A DNA stretch of 64,000 nt from CBFFRJ01 sp051486985 (GCF_051486985.1 NZ_JAHVDV010000006.1:62001-126000), one strand, 5' to 3'; numbered from the stretch's first letter, positions 25,301 to 33,360 are shown. A program made the numbers and translations. Notes: generated by a model from the sequence alone, not told the origin.

Positions 25301-26110
25301 TTTCACTTCCGGCGCAAAATTGATGTTCGCATAATCGATTGCATAATCACTGCCATCGATGCCGATGGTCTGCTTTGCCATCGTGCCGCACTGAATAAGA
25401 TAACTGCCATATCCGAGGCCACAGGCCGCATCAAGGACGGTGTCACCGGGGCGAACAAAAGACGCAGCCCACTGATAACGGGCAATATGGGCATCGGAAC
25501 GCTCCCCGGCTTCACGGGTCATATCCATGTGCAGATCGCGTTCTTCTTTCAGCGCCTCCAGGGGGTAGCGAGACATTGCTTTCTCAGAGACGCGCTCTAA
25601 AAGAATAATGGCCTCACCGCTTTCACGTCCCAGCGCTTCGTAATCGTTAATCAGATAATAAGAAGGATGTTTGCGGAAACCTTCGTCAAAGAAAAGGCGT
25701 TCCCATGCATTTCTGTCCTGCACGGTACGGGTTTCATTATCCTCAGGGCGTTCAGTCGTGGTAATACGCAAATAGAGAGAGCGACGGGTTACCCGGCTAA
25801 TCTCTTTAATCACCGCAGCAAGTTGCTCAGGTTCAATATTTTCCAGACAGAACAGGGCTATTGTGGTGTCGATTTCATGGTCACCAAAAGGCAGCTGCTG
25901 GTAATCCGCTTGCGTGAAGCGTTCAGGCATAATGCTATTTGCATAGGCCACGGCATCTGCTGAGTCATCTACACCATGTGCGTCCATACCCCGGGAGAGG
26001 AACTCCTGAACAAGCTTGCCGTTTCCGGAGCCGATGTGAAGGTAGCGCTGGCCGCCACATGAATTTAAAATTTCACGAGTAATAACATCAGCGTTTTCAA
26101 AATTCTTCAT
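22316..26110 (-). CDS. Large methyltransferase-coiled coil-glycosyltransferase protein; candidate O-antigen chain terminator/length regulator (WbdD-like role)
   Basis: A 1264-residue multidomain protein. Residues ~1-175 are a class I SAM methyltransferase (motif I LHIGSGNGKL, 24-33). Residues ~190-415 are a second one (motif I VLDAACGLGYGS, 225-236; ISFETLEHIPDP, 295-306). About 440-690 is a helical, unassigned region with possible TPR-like pairs. About 690-840 is a coiled coil with eleven exact heptads at 736-812. An amphipathic, Arg-rich segment (840-895) follows, then a GT4 domain (~925-1264) with VGGGSLLSP and WKESFGQVSPF. E. coli WbdD also joins a capping methyltransferase to a ruler coiled coil, but it carries a kinase (O9a) and no GT domain. 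No kinase motif is seen here. The neighbouring Wzt has the matching cap-reader type of extension. Role inferred. Confidence 0.75.
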   Translation of the reverse strand: MKNFENADVITREILNSCGGQRYLHIGSGNGKLVQEFLSRGMDAHGVDDSADAVAYANSIMPERFTQADYQQLPFGDHEIDTTIALFCLENIEPEQLAAVIKEISRVTRRSLYLRITTTERPEDNETRTVQDRNAWERLFFDEGFRKHPSYYLINDYEALGRESGEAIILLERVSEKAMSRYPLEALKEERDLHMDMTREAGERSDAHIARYQWAASFVRPGDTVLDAACGLGYGSYLIQCGTMAKQTIGIDGSDYAIDYANINFAPEVKNLRFEAGMLPEALYGFADNSVDVVISFETLEHIPDPQGVLKEFQRILTPAGRIIVSVPNDWSDETGEDPNPFHLHVYTLDKIRSQINAHFDIENITVQSATHYKKTAGSKEWVPARREIYSIDTNISESDAPPSEWWLAVGMKSPLAAQDVPYQETQHKTYQDPDWNVTAFARDYKNPWLVRGIVDIGWRQKNKALLTQMAEQVYVSNKDNSADAGAALCVQGYQLLGEKKGTDLDRLTAFSERVDSYIASNPSTPHAIRWMVSLHFVMARLWLKAGLHQKAKASFEQCVATDPLQFSPLLANRVVESYLYLGILNLNAGEVEAATKSWAEGIAFAHRALSTDWKKSLGDLSDPVEFGLPELSTVLDFASNCAYALVNIDSFKDKPWWWLQVSRSPHAQAASKGALNSVLNVQLASLGQYAQSLEKAVEETNVLRKQQEEYQALKHVLAVKDTTIDSLQSVITEQNTTLTGMNTTVTDLNNTVADLSAMIEGLNNTNTDLNSTVMEMSTTVEDLNNTNADLNSTVVDLSTTIADLNSTVTELMNTLQLKDQAIAEQAANIHQLNAIMQTRLMRLRNVMLYQPWGARKVLHMGYLGASLATPRALRRTMQPMTQWLRSRFSRRPAPVAKVESAETTTTVAEVSSGYRIKMPVTKPGAPKISHVIANFMTGGSSRLVVDLVEYLGHDYEQFVLTSYAPNPPAYIGMSIEEQRDCNDITPFINYFKRTQPDFVHVHYWGDVDEPWYAQAIEAARVLDIPVVENVNTPIAPHMSPAVKRYVYVSDYVRHVFGRPDDSHVTIYPGSDFSHFMRDDSEAVPGDCVGMVYRLECDKLNEHAIEPFIAIALKRPQTKILIVGGGSLLSPFQQAVKKAGVESQFEFTGYVDYDTLPDYYRRMSLFIAPVWKESFGQVSPFAMNMRVPVIGYDVGAISEIVNSKAMLAPAGDASKLAEIAVEVLENDELRASLGREHQQRAEGLFSVQAMISAYAGLYAEMTKK
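23675..23905 (-). repeat. In-frame heptad-encoding repeat array (eleven 21-bp units) inside the coiled coil
   Basis: Residues 736-812 of the 1264-residue protein are eleven consecutive 7-residue units of the type NxTVxDL (NTTVTDL, NNTVADL, NSTVMEM, NSTVVDL and so on). At DNA level these are 21-bp units. A higher-order period of 63 bp is visible, because residues 764-784 and 785-805 are near-identical triplets of heptads. Such an array can gain or lose units in frame and so change coiled-coil length. Confidence 0.85.
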
Positions 26111-26169
26111 TTAAGTAGCCTGTAATTATCAGGTTTATTTCAGAAACCATGTCGTGGTTTTTAAAAAAA

Positions 26170-27615
26170 TCAAAGCAAGTCACTGGTCATGCGCAAATCG
26201 GCAACACCACCAAAATGATAAGCCTGTGGATCCGTGTTAACCGTAAAGAATGCAGCCTCATCAATCCAGTGGATCATCCTTTGTTCGGCATAGTACGGTT
26301 TTCCTTCTTCGGTAATCGAAACCTGAATTTCGTAAAGATTCGGTCCCATCCCGCAGATGAATTCAAATTTCACGCTGAAGCGGTGATCTGAGTCGAACTC
26401 ACGGTGCCAGAAAACATCCTGAGCATCAGAGGCACCATTGAGAATGGCCATATCCTGATTAAGGGTACCCCAGGAGTACATCTTCACGCCCTCTTTATTT
26501 CGGATACGTAATCCGACATTAAGATGCTTGAGCGCAGTGTGCGTCTTACATTGCACAATAACCGTGACGGGATCGCGAGGATCAAAATTCGAGCAAGGTT
26601 CACCCTGGGCGTTAAAGAGGGAGACATCCAGCACTTCTGCGTCCAGATCGCCAAAGGAGAAGGCTTTTAATCTTTCAGACAGTGCAGGCATTGCCTGTCC
26701 ATCTGCATCAGCCTCAACGGCAGCTTTTGTATTTTCTTCGCCGTTTTTAACCGCCTGCTCCGCTTTCAGCTGCGCTTTCTCATTCATGATTTCGCGCGTC
26801 TGACGGGCCTTCTCTTTCAGCTGCTGCGCCGCCTGATTCAAGCGCTTCGATTCCACTTCATGCAGCGATTTACGATATTCCAGCAGCGCATCCGCTGAAG
26901 TCCCGGAGAATTTAACCACGCCATGTTCAAGGAAAATGGCCTTGTTCGTCATGGTACGAACAGATTCCTGATCGTGGGATACAAAAAGCAGTGTCGTCCC
27001 GTTAGTACGCAGTCGATCCATTCGCTCGAAACAGCGTTTCTGGAATAAGGCGTCGCCAACGGCCAGGGCTTCATCGACAATCAGAATATCGGGTTCAATA
27101 CAGACCTGAACGGCAAAGGCGAGGCGTACCAGCATACCGCTGGAATAGGTCTTGGTAGGCTGATCGATAAATTCACCGATGTCGGCGAAATTCAGGATTT
27201 CGTCAAACTTCTCGTTAATTTCGGCTTCGCTTAAGCCTAATACCGCGCCGTTCATATAGACGTTTTCGCGCCCGGTAAATTCCGGGTTAAAACCTGAGCC
27301 GAGCTCAAGCAGGGCCGCTACGCGTCCGTGGGTTTTGACAAAACCAGAGGTCGGGTTGAGCGTCCCACAGATAAGCTGCAATAATGTCGACTTGCCGGAA
27401 CCGTTCTGCCCGATGATGCCGACTGATTCGCCTTTTAAAATATCAAAGGAGATATCATGCAGTGCCCAGAATTCACGAAATAACGGTTTCGCTTGCTTGC
27501 CGACCAGACGGCGAAGCCCGGAATAGATAGATTGTTTTAAACGATCGGAAGGACGATCGTAAATTTGGTAGCATTTACTCAGGTTTTTAACCTGAATGGC
27601 AAAATCAGAGCACAT
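26170..27615 (-). CDS. wzt: O-antigen ABC transporter ATP-binding protein Wzt with long C-terminal domain
   Basis: A 481-residue nucleotide-binding protein. In the N-terminal domain the Walker A is GQNGSGKS (69-76), the signature YSSGM is at 157-161 and Walker B ILIVDEAL at 177-184; the VAALLELGSGFNPEFTGREN segment is typical of polysaccharide exporters. A charged helical linker (about 250-310) leads to a ~170-residue beta-rich C-terminal domain. In E. coli O8/O9a, Wzt domains of this kind bind the capped non-reducing end of the glycan and gate export. The ATG at 27613-27615 (MCSDFAIQVKNLSK) overlaps the wzm stop by 11 bases. The longer in-frame start would lie inside wzm and encode wzm-frame noise. 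Confidence 0.9.
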   Translation of the reverse strand: MCSDFAIQVKNLSKCYQIYDRPSDRLKQSIYSGLRRLVGKQAKPLFREFWALHDISFDILKGESVGIIGQNGSGKSTLLQLICGTLNPTSGFVKTHGRVAALLELGSGFNPEFTGRENVYMNGAVLGLSEAEINEKFDEILNFADIGEFIDQPTKTYSSGMLVRLAFAVQVCIEPDILIVDEALAVGDALFQKRCFERMDRLRTNGTTLLFVSHDQESVRTMTNKAIFLEHGVVKFSGTSADALLEYRKSLHEVESKRLNQAAQQLKEKARQTREIMNEKAQLKAEQAVKNGEENTKAAVEADADGQAMPALSERLKAFSFGDLDAEVLDVSLFNAQGEPCSNFDPRDPVTVIVQCKTHTALKHLNVGLRIRNKEGVKMYSWGTLNQDMAILNGASDAQDVFWHREFDSDHRFSVKFEFICGMGPNLYEIQVSITEEGKPYYAEQRMIHWIDEAAFFTVNTDPQAYHFGGVADLRMTSDLL

Positions 27616-28423
27616 CCGCAAACCCCTTACGCGTTTTCTGGAACCAGGCAAAACCGATCCAGGCAATAACAAAAGCAGCAACCCAGTAAATGGCAAGCAC
27701 ACCAAAATCAGGGTGTTTACCCCAATAAAGCGTGTTCCTTGTTTGTTCAATCACTGTGGTTAAGGGGTTGAAGTACATAAGTTGTCTGAACTCAGGCGGG
27801 AGAATTTCCGCTGAGTAAAAGACAGGACTGAGAAACATCAGCGCAGTAGTAAATAAGGTTATGAACTGATTAATATCACGCAAATAAACACCAAGCGACG
27901 CCAGTATCCAGCTCACGCCCAGGGTGATAATCATCAGCGGTAGCAAGATAAGCGGGAAATAGAGGACCGTCAGGTGCGGTATCCCAAAGAATACACAGTA
28001 CGCCACCAGCCACACAAACAGGCTAATCAGGGTGTGAAATAACGCTGACCCTAAGGCAACAACGGGTAAAATCTCGAGTGGGTAAACGACTTTCTTCACA
28101 TAATTGACGTTAGACAAAATCAACTGCGGCGCTTTGTTCAGACACTCAGAGAAAAGGTTGAAGACAATCAGCCCGGCAAACAAAACCAGTGCAAACTCAC
28201 CTTTTGACGTACTACCACCGTGCCATCTGGCTTTGAATATTTCACTGAAGACAAAGGTGTACACCGTCAGCATAAACAAGGGGTTAATCAACGACCACAC
28301 TATCCCCATTGACGAACCACGATAACGCCCCTGCACTTCCCGAATGGTCGTAGTTTTTATTAAATATCTGTTTCGCCAAAGAGTCGCCAGCATTTCAAAT
28401 GGGCTTATTGAAAATAATTGCAT
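27605..28423 (-). CDS. wzm: O-antigen ABC transporter permease Wzm
   Basis: A 272-residue inner-membrane permease of the ABC-2 type with about six transmembrane segments. The family N-terminal amphipathic part (RNRYLIKTTTIREVQGRYRG) and the C-terminal LMFLSPVFYSAEILPPEFR / FNPLTTVIEQTRNTL segments are clear. With Wzt it exports a fully polymerised, undecaprenol-linked O-polysaccharide from the cytoplasm, so the cluster is of the ABC-transporter type rather than Wzx/Wzy. Its 3' end overlaps the wzt start. It begins 56 bp after the GT2 gene. Confidence 0.92.
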   Translation of the reverse strand: MQLFSISPFEMLATLWRNRYLIKTTTIREVQGRYRGSSMGIVWSLINPLFMLTVYTFVFSEIFKARWHGGSTSKGEFALVLFAGLIVFNLFSECLNKAPQLILSNVNYVKKVVYPLEILPVVALGSALFHTLISLFVWLVAYCVFFGIPHLTVLYFPLILLPLMIITLGVSWILASLGVYLRDINQFITLFTTALMFLSPVFYSAEILPPEFRQLMYFNPLTTVIEQTRNTLYWGKHPDFGVLAIYWVAAFVIAWIGFAWFQKTRKGFADVL

Positions 28424-28479
28424 TAAAACACCTTATTGATAACGCCTAAAAAGACATAGCTACGTTGCATTAACATCCA

Positions 28480-29409
28480 TCACACTTTTTTTAATAGTGC
28501 TGATATAAAAACAGCTAACGTATCCACAGTATTCTGTCTGTAGACACCCAGTTTAAGAAAATAATAAACCCGGGTTAAAATACATTTGTTATGTATTGCC
28601 TTAAACCAGGTAAACTTTTCTTGATTTTCCGCCGTGAGCAGCGCCCGGTTTTTATCAAGCTCACGGATATGCAGCGCATTCCAGTTACGATACTGACCCT
28701 GAATAATTTTTTTCAGTCTTAACAGACGTGCGCGATAACCAAGGTTGGTGCCAATCAAATTCTCACCGTGCTGTCTGTAAGCCAGCGTCGGTTCAGAATC
28801 ATAATGAATGGCGCCATTTGCCCCGGAAATAAGGATGTAAATCCACCAGTCATGACTGACCACGTTCACCAGACCTGCCTGTTTGATCAGGTCCCGTGCA
28901 GCCTTGTTCATCACCATCGTATTCCCACCACCAATGTTTTGTACTAACGCATTAGAGAATGAGGGCAGACGACGAAACAGCGGTGAATTCCCAAGGCTTT
29001 CCTTATCATTATTGACGAGATGCGTCCGGGAGCAATATAAGGCAGGTTTATCAGAGGGTATCTCTTTCAACCACGCCACCGCACGCTCCAGCTTATCATC
29101 AAACCAGATATCGTCTTGATCAGAAAAAGAAAAATAGTCAGCTTCAATGTCGTCTCTGAACAGCAACGAGAGAAAATTACTGACGAAACCTTGTCGTGGT
29201 CCGTTGACAATATTAACTTTCGCCGGATTCCTTGATGCAAAGTCATGGACCATGTCGAGAGTCTTATCAGTGGAGCCATCATCTGACACTATTAACTGCC
29301 AGTTATCGTAAGTTTGTCTTTCAAAAGAATCCAGCTGGTCGCTAATATATCGTTCACCTTGATATGTAGCCATCAGTATTGCAACGCGGTGTTCTTTTGC
29401 AAATGTCAT
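28480..29409 (-). CDS. GT2-family glycosyltransferase, probable rhamnosyltransferase
   Basis: A 309-residue GT-A enzyme of family 2. The N-terminal ILMATYQGERYISDQLDS segment, the VSDDGSTD nucleotide-binding motif and the metal-binding FSDQDDIW motif are those of bacterial rhamnosyltransferase-like GT2 proteins. The middle HDWW and C-terminal YRQHGENLIG motifs also fit. Its place directly after the four rml genes and before wzm matches WbbL-type adaptor rhamnosyltransferases, which add L-Rha to GlcNAc-PP-undecaprenol to prime ABC-type O-chains. Assignment to that step is inferred. The gene uses ATG at 29407-29409, 101 bp after rfbC. Confidence 0.78.
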   Translation of the reverse strand: MTFAKEHRVAILMATYQGERYISDQLDSFERQTYDNWQLIVSDDGSTDKTLDMVHDFASRNPAKVNIVNGPRQGFVSNFLSLLFRDDIEADYFSFSDQDDIWFDDKLERAVAWLKEIPSDKPALYCSRTHLVNNDKESLGNSPLFRRLPSFSNALVQNIGGGNTMVMNKAARDLIKQAGLVNVVSHDWWIYILISGANGAIHYDSEPTLAYRQHGENLIGTNLGYRARLLRLKKIIQGQYRNWNALHIRELDKNRALLTAENQEKFTWFKAIHNKCILTRVYYFLKLGVYRQNTVDTLAVFISALLKKV

Positions 29410-29510
29410 TAAAAGTCTTCTCGTTAAAACATCTAGTCAGGCAAGCCAATAACAGCAAAAATCAAATATGAATTTACATCCATTTTTGCACGATACTTCA
29501 TGACTATTCT

Positions 29511-30059
29511 TTATTTGTAGCATTCCGCTTCGGACAAAGATTTACCAGACATATCTTTTTGAGATAATTGCAATTCAGGAAGTTCAGGCCACTCGATATT
29601 CAGTGTCGGATCGTTCCAGATAATGCAACGCTCTGTCTGCGGCGCATAATAATTGGTTGCTTTATAGAGAAACTGTGCGCGTTCGCTAAGGGTAACAAAG
29701 CCGTGCGCAAAACCTTCTGGGATCCACAGCTGGCGTTTATTTTCAGCGCTTAAAACGACGCCTGTCCACTGCCCAAAGGTCGGTGAAGATTTCCTGACAT
29801 CAACCGCGACATCAAATACTTCACCCACCACGCAACGGACCAGTTTACCCTGCGCACAGGGGTCAAGCTGATAATGCAAACCACGCAAAACGCCACGCTG
29901 TGATTCGGAGTGGTTATCCTGCACGAAATCAACGCTACGCCCTACCGCTTCATCGAAAATGAGCTTGTTGTAACTTTCTAAGAAAAACCCACGCGAGTCA
30001 CCAAAAACATTTGGCTCGAAAATAATAACTTCCGGAAGATCTGTTTTAACTATTTTCAT
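29511..30059 (-). CDS. rfbC: dTDP-4-dehydrorhamnose 3,5-epimerase RfbC (RmlC)
   Basis: A cupin-fold epimerase of 182 residues. It converts dTDP-4-keto-6-deoxy-glucose to dTDP-4-keto-L-rhamnose. The substrate and catalytic region LRGLHYQLDPCAQGKLVRC contains the catalytic His, and the second half of the active site is WIPEGFAHGFVTLSE. It is third in the biochemical sequence and last in the rfbBADC gene order, starting 12 bp after rfbD. The C-terminus is slightly different from E. coli K-12, as is common. Confidence 0.95.
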   Translation of the reverse strand: MKIVKTDLPEVIIFEPNVFGDSRGFFLESYNKLIFDEAVGRSVDFVQDNHSESQRGVLRGLHYQLDPCAQGKLVRCVVGEVFDVAVDVRKSSPTFGQWTGVVLSAENKRQLWIPEGFAHGFVTLSERAQFLYKATNYYAPQTERCIIWNDPTLNIEWPELPELQLSQKDMSGKSLSEAECYK

Positions 30060-30071
30060 CTTGAGGCCTGA

Positions 30072-30953
30072 CTACTTTTGCAAAATTTCAGTAACGACAC
30101 GTTCCACACCAACTTCCCATGCGGGCAAAACAACATTAAATTCACGCTGGAATTTTTCATTCGACAGGCGTGAATTCAGCGGACGTTTTGCAGGCGTAGG
30201 ATAAGAAGAGGTTGAAACCCCTGATAGCGCATTGATTTTTAATGTTTCGCCCTTCTCTTGTGCAAGAGAAAAAATATAGCTGGCGTAGTCGAACCAGTTT
30301 GTCACACCGCTGGCCACCAGATGATAGATGCCGTAGTTTGTGGAACCAGAACGAATCGCAATCGCAGTGCAATCAGCCAGTAACTCAGCACCCGTAGGGG
30401 CACCATGCTGATCGTTGATGATGGAGAGCTGCTCTTTCTCTTTCGCCAGCCGAAGCATGGTTTTGGCAAAATTGGCGCCGCGAGTGGCGTAGACCCAGCT
30501 CGTACGGAAGATAAAGTGGCGAGGGTTAAAGGCAGCGATGGCAACTTCACCGGCCCGTTTGGTCGCGCCATAGACATTCAGCGGCGCGGTCTCCTCATCC
30601 TCAAGACGGAAATGATCGCTTAAGCCATCAAAGACGTAGTCCGTGGAGTAATGGATCAGTAATGCACCCAGTTTTGCCGTCTCCTGGGCAATCACAGCGA
30701 CGCTGTCAGCATTTAAAAGCTGAGCGAGCTCTTGCTCGCTCTCTGCTTTATCCACTGCGGTATGCGCGGCCGCGTTGACAACAACATCAGGTTTCACGGT
30801 GCGAATAGTCTGCGCGATGCCTTCAGGATTTGTCAGATCACCGCAAAGTTCAGTGTCAAAAAAATCGACAGCCACCAGTTCGCCGAGCGTAGAAAGGGAG
30901 CGTTGCAGCTCCCATCCAACCTGACCGTTTTTGCCTATCAATAAAATCTTCAT
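30072..30953 (-). CDS. rfbD: dTDP-4-dehydrorhamnose reductase RfbD (RmlD)
   Basis: Final NADPH-dependent step to dTDP-L-rhamnose. The 293 residues contain the dinucleotide motif GKNGQVGWEL at the N-terminus, STDYVFDG with the metal/substrate site, and the catalytic YGATKRAGE. It lies 27 bp after rfbA and 12 bp before rfbC within a single minus-strand transcript. Confidence 0.95.
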   Translation of the reverse strand: MKILLIGKNGQVGWELQRSLSTLGELVAVDFFDTELCGDLTNPEGIAQTIRTVKPDVVVNAAAHTAVDKAESEQELAQLLNADSVAVIAQETAKLGALLIHYSTDYVFDGLSDHFRLEDEETAPLNVYGATKRAGEVAIAAFNPRHFIFRTSWVYATRGANFAKTMLRLAKEKEQLSIINDQHGAPTGAELLADCTAIAIRSGSTNYGIYHLVASGVTNWFDYASYIFSLAQEKGETLKINALSGVSTSSYPTPAKRPLNSRLSNEKFQREFNVVLPAWEVGVERVVTEILQK

Positions 30954-30980
30954 GTGTTTACAACCGCAGCAATGTCAGGG

Positions 30981-31850
30981 TTACTCGCTAATCAGGTTTT
31001 GCAGATAGCGACCGTAATCTGTTTTGGAAAGGATCTTAATCTGGTCAGCTACCTGCTCTTTACTCAGCCAGCCTTTACGGAAAGCGATCTCTTCCAGGCA
31101 CGCCACTTTCATACCCTGGCGTTTCTCAATGGTATGAATGAACTGAGATGCTTCAACCAGGCTGTCATGCGTCCCGGTATCAAGCCACGCAAAGCCACGG
31201 CCTAACAACTCAACCTGCAGCTCACCCCGATCCAGGTACATCTGGTTCAGCGTGGTGATTTCCAGCTCGCCACGGGCAGAAGGCTTAACCTGTTTTGCCA
31301 TTTCCACAACGTTTTTATCATAGAAATAGAGGCCTGTTACCGCCCAGTTGGACTGCGGCTTCAGCGGTTTTTCTTCAATCGAGAGCGCTTTGTAGTTGGC
31401 ATCAAACTGAACCACGCCAAAACGTTCAGGATCCTGAACCTGGTAACCAAAGACCATCGCGCCCTGAGTTAACTGCGCGGCCGCTTCCAGTTTTTTGCCG
31501 AAGCTTTGACCAAAATAGATGTTATCGCCCAGTACCAGCGCACAAGGTTCGTTGTTAATAAACTCTTCACCAATAATAAAGGCCTGCGCGAGACCGTCCG
31601 GGGAAGGCTGAACCTCATAACTTAAGCGAATGCCGAACTGCTCGCCATTGCCCAGTAGCCGCTGGAATGCTGGCATATCATCAGGCGTCGTGATAATTAA
31701 AATGTCACGAATACCTGCCAGCATTAGCACAGAGATGGGGTAAAAAATCATTGGCTTATCGTAAACAGGCAACAACTGTTTAGATACACCCTGAGTAATA
31801 GGGTAAAGGCGAGTACCGGATCCACCCGCTAAGACGATGCCTTTCATCAT
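30981..31850 (-). CDS. rfbA: Glucose-1-phosphate thymidylyltransferase RfbA (RmlA)
   Basis: First step of dTDP-rhamnose synthesis: glucose 1-phosphate plus dTTP gives dTDP-glucose. The nucleotide-binding signature LAGGSGTRLYPIT is at residues 7-19. The ISPVYDKPMIYYP-like segment reads LLPVYDKPMIFYP, and EKPLKPQSNWAVTGLYFYD is present. The start is one of two adjacent ATG codons (31845-31850) after AAAGGAAATA. There are 289 residues, the usual length. Confidence 0.95.
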   Translation of the reverse strand: MMKGIVLAGGSGTRLYPITQGVSKQLLPVYDKPMIFYPISVLMLAGIRDILIITTPDDMPAFQRLLGNGEQFGIRLSYEVQPSPDGLAQAFIIGEEFINNEPCALVLGDNIYFGQSFGKKLEAAAQLTQGAMVFGYQVQDPERFGVVQFDANYKALSIEEKPLKPQSNWAVTGLYFYDKNVVEMAKQVKPSARGELEITTLNQMYLDRGELQVELLGRGFAWLDTGTHDSLVEASQFIHTIEKRQGMKVACLEEIAFRKGWLSKEQVADQIKILSKTDYGRYLQNLISE

Positions 31851-31862
31851 TATTTCCTTTAA

Positions 31863-32951
31863 TTAATCCGCAAGACCTAAACGTTCACCTGCATAAGAAC
31901 CATCCATTACACGCTGCCACCACTCTTTGTTGTTCAGATACCAGTGGACGGTTTTGCGAATGCCCGATTCGAATGTCTCTTCAGGAACCCAGCCCAGGTC
32001 TTCTTTAATTTTGGTTGCATCAATGGCGTAACGCAGATCGTGACCAGGACGATCGGTTACATAGGTAATCAGATCGGCAAAATGCGCGATCCCTTGCGGT
32101 TTGTTCTCAATGACCTCATCAAGAATGGCGCAAATGGTTTTCACGACTTCAATGTTCTTACGCTCATTGTGGCCGCCGATATTATAAGTCTCACCGGCTG
32201 TGCCACTGGTTACCACTTTGTACAGCGCGCGCGCATGGTCTTCAACAAACAGCCAGTCACGAATCTGTTCTCCGTTGCCATAGACAGGCAGCGGCTTACC
32301 GGCCAGCGCATTGAGAATAATGAGCGGGATCAGTTTTTCCGGGAAATGGTAGGGACCATAGTTGTTTGAGCAGTTGGTTACCAGGGTAGGCAAACCATAA
32401 GTGCGGCGCCAGGCGCGAACTAAATGATCGCTGGAGGCTTTGGAGGAGGAGTAAGGACTGCTTGGAGAGTAAGGCGTCGTTTCTGTAAACAGCGGCAAAG
32501 GTTCGCCAGCAGGAACGTCATCCGGATGCGGCAGGTCGCCGTAGACTTCATCCGTTGAAATATGATGGAAGCGAAACGCGGATTTACGGGATTCATCCAG
32601 TTGCGACCAGTATTTACGGGCGGCTTCCAGCAATACGTAAGTACCCACGATATTCGTTTCAATAAATGCAGCAGGCCCTGTGATTGAGCGGTCAACGTGG
32701 CTCTCGGCGGCCAGATGCATAACAGCATCAGGCTGATGGGCGGCAAAAATTCGCGCCATCGCCTCGCCATCACAAATATCCGCATGCTCAAATTGATAAC
32801 GAGAATTATTTTCAATATCAACTAACGACTCAAGATTGCCTGCATAGGTTAACTTATCGACGTTAACGACAGCGTCCTGAGTGTTATTAATGATATGACG
32901 AACAACAGCAGATCCAATAAAGCCTGCCCCACCTGTGACCAGTATTTTCAC
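31863..32951 (-). CDS. rfbB: dTDP-glucose 4,6-dehydratase RfbB (RmlB)
   Basis: First gene of the O-antigen transcript. An extended SDR of 362 residues with NAD motif GGAGFIGSAVV, the catalytic TDEVYGDL (Thr-Asp-Glu) and SPYSSSK (YxxxK). It converts dTDP-glucose to the 4-keto-6-deoxy sugar. The GTG at 32949-32951 is chosen because the product then starts VKILVTGG and matches the family. The earlier in-frame ATG at 33038 would put the start inside the JUMPStart element. The ribosome-binding site (GGAAT) is weak. Confidence 0.93.
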   Translation of the reverse strand: MKILVTGGAGFIGSAVVRHIINNTQDAVVNVDKLTYAGNLESLVDIENNSRYQFEHADICDGEAMARIFAAHQPDAVMHLAAESHVDRSITGPAAFIETNIVGTYVLLEAARKYWSQLDESRKSAFRFHHISTDEVYGDLPHPDDVPAGEPLPLFTETTPYSPSSPYSSSKASSDHLVRAWRRTYGLPTLVTNCSNNYGPYHFPEKLIPLIILNALAGKPLPVYGNGEQIRDWLFVEDHARALYKVVTSGTAGETYNIGGHNERKNIEVVKTICAILDEVIENKPQGIAHFADLITYVTDRPGHDLRYAIDATKIKEDLGWVPEETFESGIRKTVHWYLNNKEWWQRVMDGSYAGERLGLAD

Positions 32952-33035
32952 GAGAATATTCCGTTTACTTATGCAAATTTCATCTGTCCCACTGGAAAAC
33001 AGAGACCAGGACCGTAGACAGTGGTCAAAACAAAC

Positions 33036-33074
33036 CATGCTACCGCCCCTGGCTCATCAGCTACCAGCGTGCTA
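33036..33074 (-). promoter_or_regulatory. JUMPStart element with ops site (RfaH recruitment), O-antigen operon
   Basis: On the minus strand this 39-bp segment reproduces the JUMPStart consensus almost throughout: GCTGGTAGCTGATGAGCCAG, followed at its 3' end by GGCGGTAGCATG (33036-33047), which is the ops element. In enterics ops pauses RNA polymerase and loads RfaH to allow long surface-polysaccharide transcripts. It lies about 85 bases before the rfbB start. Confidence 0.93.
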
Positions 33075-33165
33075 TGTGTGACTACATACAATCAATCTGG
33101 ATAATGCGTCGGTTACTTAACGTTCAACCTCAACCGGCACAAAATGTTAAAACTATTTTCTGCTT

Positions 33166-33195
33166 TTATAAGCACTGAAACAAGAAAAATCTCAA
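33166..33195 (-). promoter_or_regulatory. Candidate sigma-70 promoter of the O-antigen operon
   Basis: On the minus strand TTGAGA (33190-33195) and TTATAA (33166-33171) are separated by 18 bases. This places transcription start about 80 bases upstream of JUMPStart, as expected for galF-proximal O-antigen promoters. Confidence 0.45.
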
Positions 33196-33251
33196 CGATT
33201 TAAATGAGAAAATTCTCATCCCGCTAATTATTACTTCTTGATCTAACAGCA

Positions 33252-33324
33252 AAAAACAAAAAAAACAGTGGGAATGTTCTGAAGCCAACCGCAGCCCATT
33301 ACCACTCACCACTGTCTTTTTTTT
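33252..33324 (-). terminator. Possible galF terminator (long hairpin with U-tract)
   Basis: ACAGTGG (33265-33271) and CCACTGT (33309-33315) can pair across a ~37-base loop. On the minus strand the stem is followed by a T-rich tract (33252-33264), and another T run lies at 33317-33324 on the plus side. The long loop makes the prediction uncertain. Confidence 0.4.
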
Positions 33325-33360
33325 ATAAGTTAATTATTTTGCGGGAAATTTTTGCGCGCT

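Larger units (their letters stand above)
32952..33360. other. O-antigen promoter/leader region between rfbB and galF
   Basis: These 409 bp hold the galF terminator candidate (33252-33324), a promoter candidate (33166-33195), the JUMPStart/ops element (33036-33074) and the rfbB leader. The stretch is AT-rich apart from JUMPStart. No coding frame is credible. Confidence 0.75.

Noticed and set aside
33039..33360. Insertion sequence or transposase remnant near the O-antigen borders
   Set aside because: No transposase motif, terminal inverted repeats or target duplications seen at the galF or gnd ends of the cluster.
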